Of a DNA stretch of 18,023 nucleotides, positions 12,680 through 18,023 are shown one piece after another. Source of the stretch: Bacilli bacterium (GTDB lineage Bacteria; Bacillota_I; Bacilli_A; ML615J-28; CAG-698); assembly GCA_023228385.1 (NCBI GenBank), contig JALOBF010000018.1, positions 1-18,023 on the forward strand, read 5' to 3'. The notes under the pieces were generated by a model. That model was not told the origin of the DNA. It ran no database searches and saw only the letters and a list, made by a program, of their open reading frames with translations. Positions within the stretch are counted from its first letter, which is position 1. Every line of letters begins with the position of its first letter. A program made the translations under genes and the position numbers.

Positions 12680-15292
12680 GTGGAAAAAGATTTTGAAAAC
12701 AAACAAATTGAAGAGAATTCAGCTGCAATCGCTCCCGAAATGGACGAACAAACTGATTTAAATACCGAAAATCAAAATGTAGAAACAATTAAAGAAGTTG
12801 ATATCTCAAAAGAAATGAAAACTTCTTTTCTTAATTACGCAATGAGCGTAATCGTATCGCGGGCGATACCGGATGCTAGGGACGGAATGAAACCGGTTCA
12901 CCGGCGAATTTTATACGCTATGAATGATTTAGGAATGCATAGCGATAAACCGTTTAAAAAATCAGCCCGAATCGTGGGGGAGGTTATGGGAAAATTCCAT
13001 CCTCACGGTGATACTGCTATTTATGAGTCAATGGTTAGGATGGCTCAGGATTTCAGTTATCGTTATCCATTGGTCGAGGGACATGGGAATTTTGGCTCTA
13101 TCGATGGTGACGGCGCTGCCGCAATGCGTTATACGGAAGCGCGAATGAGCAAAATAGCGATGGAAATTCTCAAAGATTTGAAAAAAGATACAGTTGATTA
13201 TCAAGATAATTATGACGGATCAGAAAAAGAACCGGTTGTTTTACCCTGTAAAATCCCTAATTTATTAATTAATGGTGCAACGGGTATAGCTGTCGGAATG
13301 GCAACCAATATCCCTCCTCATAATTTAACCGAAGTTATTGCCGGCATAATCGCCCTGATAAAAAATCCTGATATTTCTATCGAAGGTTTAATGGCTTATA
13401 TTAAAGGACCGGATTTTCCGACGGGTGGGCGGATTATGGGAATTAGTCAAGTTAGGAAAGCATATTTAACCGGAAATGGTGCTATTACCCTCCGGGCCAA
13501 ATATACAATTAACGAACTCGGCAACGGAAAGCAAGAAATTATTATTACAGAAATCCCTTATCAAGTAAACAAGTCCCGTCTTATAGAAAGAATAGCAGAA
13601 ACTTTAAAAGGAAAATTAATAGAAGGAGTAACTAATTTACAGGACGAAACCGACCGCGGCGGTCTAAGAATTGTTATGGAACTGCGCCGGGATGCCAATG
13701 CTAATGTAATTTTAAACAATTTATATAAGCACACCCAATTACAATCGACATTCGGGATAAACCTTTTGGCCTTGGTAAAAGGGCAGCCGAAAGTTATGAA
13801 TTTAAAGGAATTGCTGGAATGCTATCTTGAACATCAAATTGAAGTGTTGACACGGAGAATTACCTTTGATTTGAAACGGGCTGAAGAACGCTCCCATATT
13901 ATAGAAGGGTTGCTAATGGCTTTAGGTGATATTGATCGGGTTATTCAGTTAATTAAAGGTTCAAAAAATGGTGATGATGCCAAAGATGCGTTGATGCATG
14001 AATACAATCTGTCTGAGATACAAGCAAAAGCAATTCTTGCTATGAGATTGGAACGCTTGACCAGCCTTGAAACAGAAAAACTCAAAACTGAAATGGCTGA
14101 GCTAAAAAAATTCATCGGTGATTGCAAAGAAATTTTAAAAAGTCATGACCGAAAACTTCAGATTATCGTAAAAGAATTAATAGAAATAAAAGAGCAGTAT
14201 GGCGATGAAAGAAAAAGCGAAATTAGCTTAAGCGACGACTTAGATATCGAAGATGAAGATTTAATTCCGATTGAAGATGTTATTATTACGATAACCAATC
14301 GAGGTTATGTGAAAAGAATGACGGTTGATACTTATAAACCGCAAAATCGTGGCGGGAAAGGGATTACAGCGGCTAAAATGGTTGAAGATGATTTTGTCGA
14401 GCAAATAATCTATACTTCCAGCCATGATACTTTGCTTTTTTTTACTAATTTTGGAAAAGTATATCGATTGCGTGCATTTCAAATTCCTTATGCCAGTCGT
14501 ATTGCAAAAGGTTTGCCGATTGTTAATTTACTTAGTTTTGAGGAAAATGAAAGATTGGCTGCCGTTGTTAATATCAGTAGTGAGGATAAGGACGGAGAAG
14601 GATATCTCTTTTTTGCAACACGAATGGGAACAGTCAAAAAAACCGAGATTGCTGCTTTCAAAAACATTAGGACGAACGGCATAAAAGCTATTGTATTAAA
14701 TGAAGGCGATGAGTTGTTCAAAGTGGATGTTACTGATGGCGAAAAAGATATACTTATCGGCGTATCAAACGGAAAAGCATTGCGCTTCAGTGAGAGTGAT
14801 GTTCGGTCGATGGGAAGAATAGCTATCGGTGTCCGCGGTATTAAAGTTGACGAGGGCGAAAAGGTAGTCGGCTTGGCTGTGATTACAACCGATGGCGATG
14901 AAATTTTAATTATTACCGAAAAAGGTTATGGAAAAAGAACCAATGTTGATGCTTTTCGCGTTCAATGCCGCGGCGGAAAAGGAGTTAAGGCTTTAAATGT
15001 TACCGAAAAAAACGGTAAAATGGTCTCTTTATCGGCCGTACGCGGCGATGAAGATTTACTGGTTGTTACGGATAAAGGTATGATTATCCGGACACATCTG
15101 GAACAGATTCAAACAATCGGTCGGGATACCCAAGGGGTATGCGTTATTAAATTAAGCGACGGTCATAGTGCCTCAACTTTCGCAATTGTTCCTCGTTCTG
15201 AAGATGATGAAGACTTAGAGGATGCCGACGAATACAAAGAAGAATTTGAATTAGAAATGAACTATCCTTTTTTAGATCAACCGACGGAATAA
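12680..15292 (+). CDS. gyrA: DNA gyrase subunit A
   Basis: An 870-residue gyrase cleavage-religation subunit. Catalytic Tyr151 lies in RYTEARM. The canonical start region (KEMKTSFLNYAMSVIVSRA) begins near residue 44, so there is an acidic, probably disordered N-terminal extension of about 35-40 residues. The C-terminal beta-pinwheel has a GyrA-box QNRGGKG (555-561) and a second, box-like QCRGGKG (762-768), which argues for GyrA over ParC. The last about 32 residues are acidic. The quinolone-region sequence is HPHGDTAIYE (107-116): Thr112 at the E. coli S83 position, Glu116 at D87. GTG start with GGGAGG (12669-12674). Confidence 0.97.
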   Translation: MEKDFENKQIEENSAAIAPEMDEQTDLNTENQNVETIKEVDISKEMKTSFLNYAMSVIVSRAIPDARDGMKPVHRRILYAMNDLGMHSDKPFKKSARIVGEVMGKFHPHGDTAIYESMVRMAQDFSYRYPLVEGHGNFGSIDGDGAAAMRYTEARMSKIAMEILKDLKKDTVDYQDNYDGSEKEPVVLPCKIPNLLINGATGIAVGMATNIPPHNLTEVIAGIIALIKNPDISIEGLMAYIKGPDFPTGGRIMGISQVRKAYLTGNGAITLRAKYTINELGNGKQEIIITEIPYQVNKSRLIERIAETLKGKLIEGVTNLQDETDRGGLRIVMELRRDANANVILNNLYKHTQLQSTFGINLLALVKGQPKVMNLKELLECYLEHQIEVLTRRITFDLKRAEERSHIIEGLLMALGDIDRVIQLIKGSKNGDDAKDALMHEYNLSEIQAKAILAMRLERLTSLETEKLKTEMAELKKFIGDCKEILKSHDRKLQIIVKELIEIKEQYGDERKSEISLSDDLDIEDEDLIPIEDVIITITNRGYVKRMTVDTYKPQNRGGKGITAAKMVEDDFVEQIIYTSSHDTLLFFTNFGKVYRLRAFQIPYASRIAKGLPIVNLLSFEENERLAAVVNISSEDKDGEGYLFFATRMGTVKKTEIAAFKNIRTNGIKAIVLNEGDELFKVDVTDGEKDILIGVSNGKALRFSESDVRSMGRIAIGVRGIKVDEGEKVVGLAVITTDGDEILIITEKGYGKRTNVDAFRVQCRGGKGVKALNVTEKNGKMVSLSAVRGDEDLLVVTDKGMIIRTHLEQIQTIGRDTQGVCVIKLSDGHSASTFAIVPRSEDDEDLEDADEYKEEFELEMNYPFLDQPTE

Positions 15293-15306
15293 TCATATGC
15301 CATAGT

Positions 15307-15342
15307 AAAAATCCCTTATTCTTAGTGTTAAGGGATTTTTTT
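15307..15342 (+). terminator. Rho-independent terminator after gyrA
   Basis: A 12-bp stem (15307-15318 with 15329-15340) has a 10-nt loop. The T-run at 15336-15342 follows. It ends the yaaA-recF-gyrB-gyrA operon 15 nt past the gyrA stop. Confidence 0.9.
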
Positions 15343-15343
15343 G

Positions 15344-15371
15344 TTGTATCTAATAATAATAGTGGTATAAT
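15344..15371 (+). promoter_or_regulatory. Extended -10 promoter of the leucyl aminopeptidase gene
   Basis: TTGTAT (15344-15349) and TATAAT (15366-15371) are 16 bp apart. TGG precedes the -10 box, as in the yaaA promoter. The -35 box starts directly after the gyrA terminator U-run. Confidence 0.7.
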
Positions 15372-15407
15372 TATGTCATAAGATTAATAAAAACAAGGAG
15401 GATTTTT

Positions 15408-16829
15408 ATGCTGCAAATTTATTGTCACCCCCGCGCCAAAATCAGTTCTTTGCCGCTTGTGGTTGGTGCATTTAATGATGAAGCAATTAAAGTTGACAGT
15501 CATCTCGATTCTGATATCGATAATTTAAGGAAAAAAGGGTATCTGTCTACTGATTTAGGAACGGTAAATAAGATTTACACTTTTGGCAAAATTCCTAATG
15601 AAATAATTTATGTTATCGGTTTGGGGAAGCGGAGTGAATATAACCGTAAAAACATTATTACCGGATGTCAAAAGATAACTTTTGAATTAGGTGAGGAATT
15701 ATTAATTGATTTGCCAAGTTTAAGCGGAAATATAAGCGAAAAAGAGGCGGTTGGCATAATTGTAGAGACTTTAGTATATAACAATTATCGTTTTGATCAG
15801 TATTTAAAAGAAAAAAGTGAAAAAGAACTTAAAGTTGGAATAATTGCCGATGAAGATTTATCGGCTTTAATTAAAGAGGCTTTAATTATCGGTGTTGCCG
15901 TTAACAATACCCGCGATTTGGTTAATCAGCCTTATAATCATATGACCGCCGAGGATTTAGCCGGTTATGCCCAAGAACTTGTTGCTAATTTAAATAACAG
16001 TGATTTATCAATAGAAGTATATGAAAAAGAAGAAATTGAAAGAATGGGTATGAATGCTTTTTTGGCAGTCAATCAAGGTTCGACTGCCGGACCAAAATTG
16101 CTACATATTAAGTATCAGCCGGTATCGGGACCTTTTGTAGGACTAATCGGAAAAGGATTAATGTATGATACCGGAGGTTACAGTTTAAAATCTTCAATGA
16201 ATACGATGAAAAGTGATATGGCCGGAGCGGCAACGGTGCTTGGTGTCTTGGAGACTGTCGTAAAAAACGCCCTTCCGATTAATATTCAAGTTATTATTTG
16301 TGCAACCGACAATCGAATCAACGGTCATGCATTATTACCAGATGATATCATTACGGCAATGAACGGTAAAACGATAGAAATATTATCAACCGATGCCGAG
16401 GGAAGACTTACCTTGGCGGACGCTCTTTGTTTTGCCCAAAAGTATAAATGCAAAAAATTAATTGATATTGCGACGCTTACCGGAGCGGTTGTTGTTGCTT
16501 TAGGCGAGGACGTCACCGGACTTTTTGGGAATGATGAAAAAGAAATACAGGCCATGATTGCAGCAAGCCAAGAATCATTAGAAGAATTATGGCCGATGCC
16601 CATTAATGATGCTATTCGCAAAAAGGTACGTTCAAGCAAAGTGGCCGATCTTAAAAATTCAACCGGCCGTAATATGGGGGCCAGCAGTGCTGCCGCTTTT
16701 CTTGAAGAGTTTGTTGAAGAAGGCATAAAGTGGCTGCATCTTGATATTGCCGGGACGGCTTATCATGATGCGGGTGCGACCGGAGCTGTGTTAAGAACAA
16801 TATATCGTTATCTTAAATCACCTTATTAA
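15408..16829 (+). CDS. pepA: Leucyl aminopeptidase, peptidase family M17
   Basis: A 473-residue cytosolic two-metal aminopeptidase that removes N-terminal residues from peptides. The catalytic half holds the full ligand and catalytic set: K249 and D254 in IGKGLMYDTGG, K261 in YSLKSS, D270 in MKSDMAG, and D329, E331 and R333 in STDAEGRL, the M17 signature (usually NTDAEGRL). The N-terminal half is the divergent macro-like domain. AAGGAGG (15395-15401) lies 6 nt before the ATG. It has its own promoter and terminator, so it is monocistronic. Family assignment is firm; substrate range cannot be read from the sequence. Confidence 0.94.
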   Translation: MLQIYCHPRAKISSLPLVVGAFNDEAIKVDSHLDSDIDNLRKKGYLSTDLGTVNKIYTFGKIPNEIIYVIGLGKRSEYNRKNIITGCQKITFELGEELLIDLPSLSGNISEKEAVGIIVETLVYNNYRFDQYLKEKSEKELKVGIIADEDLSALIKEALIIGVAVNNTRDLVNQPYNHMTAEDLAGYAQELVANLNNSDLSIEVYEKEEIERMGMNAFLAVNQGSTAGPKLLHIKYQPVSGPFVGLIGKGLMYDTGGYSLKSSMNTMKSDMAGAATVLGVLETVVKNALPINIQVIICATDNRINGHALLPDDIITAMNGKTIEILSTDAEGRLTLADALCFAQKYKCKKLIDIATLTGAVVVALGEDVTGLFGNDEKEIQAMIAASQESLEELWPMPINDAIRKKVRSSKVADLKNSTGRNMGASSAAAFLEEFVEEGIKWLHLDIAGTAYHDAGATGAVLRTIYRYLKSPY

Positions 16830-16840
16830 GGTGATTTTTT
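16815..16840 (+). terminator. Terminator overlapping the stop codon of the aminopeptidase gene
   Basis: A 10-bp stem (16815-16824 with 16828-16837) has a 3-nt loop, and six T follow the GC core (16835-16840). The TAA stop (16827-16829) lies in the loop and 3' arm, so ribosomes finishing the gene could interfere with hairpin formation. Confidence 0.75.
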
Positions 16841-16848
16841 AAACCCGG

Positions 16849-16877
16849 TTGACATAAAAGCGTTTACATAGTATAAT
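16849..16877 (+). promoter_or_regulatory. Consensus sigma-A-type promoter of the M20 gene
   Basis: TTGACA (16849-16854) and TATAAT (16872-16877) are separated by 17 bp, an exact match in both boxes and spacing. The leader to the ATG is about 20 nt, including GGGAG (16893-16897). Confidence 0.92.
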
Positions 16878-16903
16878 AATTACATATTAAATGGGAGAAA
16901 GTT

Positions 16904-18023
16904 ATGATTTTAAGCATTGGGCATCTGGCTTTTTTAATTGTTATAATTTTATTATTCATTTTATTTTTAGTAATTATATATTGTTATATTAACTATACAA
17001 TAAACATTAAAAAGGGGGATAAGAACTTTAAACCAATTCCCAAGGATAACAGTGCGGAATATTTAAACAAATTATTCGATTTGATTAAAATTAAGACGAC
17101 CAGTTTTGAAACAGATGCGAATTATCATATTTTTCGGGAAAAAATAAAAGAAATGTTTCCATTGGTTCATCGTTATTTTATCAAAGAAAAATTAGAAGGC
17201 AATGTTTTGCTTCGGTATAAAGATAATATTCCCAATGCTCCGAATATTCTTTTTGCGTCCCATATTGATTATCCGGAATATAATCAGAATCCCAGAATCG
17301 AAAACGGAGAATTATACGGTGATGGTGCTTTTGATGCAAAAAGCTTATTATATGTTATGTTAGAGGCGATTGAAAAAGTATTACAAGAAAGTTTTAGTTT
17401 TCCATGCAATATAATTGTTGCAATTACAAAGGATGATGATTCTACAAAACAAGGTGTAAACGGCATGGTTGAGTTTTTTTTAAAAAAGGGATATTTTTTT
17501 GATTTGGTTATTGAGGAAGGCTCAGGGGTTGTGGATCCGGAATTTTTCGGTTTACAAAGCCATTACGCTTTGATAGGGATAGGGGTTACCGGCGAAGTTA
17601 CCATTCGTTTTAAAGTGCCTAAAAGCGGAGCGGTCCGATTGACCGGTTTTATCCACATCTTACGGAAGAAAAATATTTTCCGTTCAAAAATAAGCAATAA
17701 AACAGCCCCGTTACTAAAACAGATTGCTAAAGATATGAAACCTTTGCGTCGAATGACAGTTTCTAATTTGTGGTTGTTTCGGGGTAAAGTGAAAAAAATT
17801 GTGGACCGTGAGTTCTCGCAGATTGCAAAAATGTTAAAAACTGAACTGGCACTTGGTACGGTGATAGAAACGGATAACAGTTATTATATTGATGTTATTT
17901 TTCAACTTTCAGCTCATGAAGAGGCGGCGGATATTATCTATTCGCTGGGTAGTTATCTTGATCGTTATGACATAGAATACCAGATTATTGATATTAAGGA
18001 TTCGACCAGGATTACAAGTGTCA
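16904..18023 (+). CDS. Membrane-anchored M20-family metallopeptidase-like protein (3' end beyond the window)
   Basis: 373 residues are visible and the frame is open to the window end. Residues 6-28 are a strong hydrophobic anchor, as in carboxypeptidase S-like M20 proteins. M20 motifs follow: FASHIDYPE with H120 and D122, and ELYGDGAFDAKS with D144 as bridging ligand (usual GRGAxDMK, so R is D and M is A). The catalytic pair usually reads EE in DEEVGG; here it is DDD (177-179) followed by STKQGVNG. The next metal site, often DEGG in this subgroup, reads EEGSG (204-208). The final His motif lies outside the window. ATG at 16904 with GGGAG 6 nt upstream. It is either a peptidase with swapped acids or a low-activity relative. 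Confidence 0.82.
   Translation, partial: MILSIGHLAFLIVIILLFILFLVIIYCYINYTINIKKGDKNFKPIPKDNSAEYLNKLFDLIKIKTTSFETDANYHIFREKIKEMFPLVHRYFIKEKLEGNVLLRYKDNIPNAPNILFASHIDYPEYNQNPRIENGELYGDGAFDAKSLLYVMLEAIEKVLQESFSFPCNIIVAITKDDDSTKQGVNGMVEFFLKKGYFFDLVIEEGSGVVDPEFFGLQSHYALIGIGVTGEVTIRFKVPKSGAVRLTGFIHILRKKNIFRSKISNKTAPLLKQIAKDMKPLRRMTVSNLWLFRGKVKKIVDREFSQIAKMLKTELALGTVIETDNSYYIDVIFQLSAHEEAADIIYSLGSYLDRYDIEYQIIDIKDSTRITSV

Noticed and set aside
1..18023. Canonical parS sites, tRNA or rRNA genes, insertion sequences
   Set aside because: No TGTTTCACGTGAAACA-like palindrome, cloverleaf or transposase was seen on reading both strands; a profile search was not possible here.

Overview
This window covers a bacterial chromosomal replication origin. 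It is AT-rich. TGA acts as a stop (rnpA and recF both end in it), so this is not a UGA=Trp mycoplasma. Gene order (jag-yidC-rnpA-rpmH leftward; dnaA-dnaN ... yaaA-recF-gyrB-gyrA rightward), strong GGAGG ribosome sites and sigma-A-type promoters point to Bacillota, probably an uncultured Bacilli or Acholeplasma-like/Erysipelotrichia-like lineage. The lineage is inference.

Left arm (1-4800, all minus strand): the rpmH operon (rpmH, rnpA, yidC, jag) starts from a near-consensus promoter at 2273-2301. Between it and dnaA are three non-core genes: a predicted lipoprotein, a paralogue of it anchored by a transmembrane helix, and a ferritin-like diiron protein. Origin (4797-6467): DnaA-box-like sites lie upstream of dnaA, and another sits with a TAA-repeat AT-rich stretch between dnaA and dnaN, a bipartite layout.

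Centre (7594-9460): the usual dnaN-yaaA-recF order is interrupted by a plasmid-style segregation cassette on the minus strand: a ribbon-helix-helix (RHH) protein gene and a ParA ATPase gene (stop codon abutting start codon), followed by about 830 bp of non-coding DNA. That DNA holds three groups of an 8-bp repeat, consensus TACATAWN. The first and longest is about 18 consecutive in-phase units (8658-8801) directly upstream of the RHH gene. This looks like a centromere/operator for the RHH protein, so the window probably encodes a complete ParA-RHH-centromere (type Ib-like) partition system built into the chromosomal origin. No canonical ParB/Spo0J parS palindrome was seen. This is the most notable content of the window.

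Right arm (9370-18023): an extended -10 promoter drives yaaA-recF-gyrB-gyrA, which overlap or are closely spaced and end at a clear terminator. Then come a monocistronic M17 leucyl aminopeptidase and the start of a membrane-anchored M20-family peptidase-like gene running off the window. The latter has a consensus promoter and unusual acidic residues in its active-site motifs.
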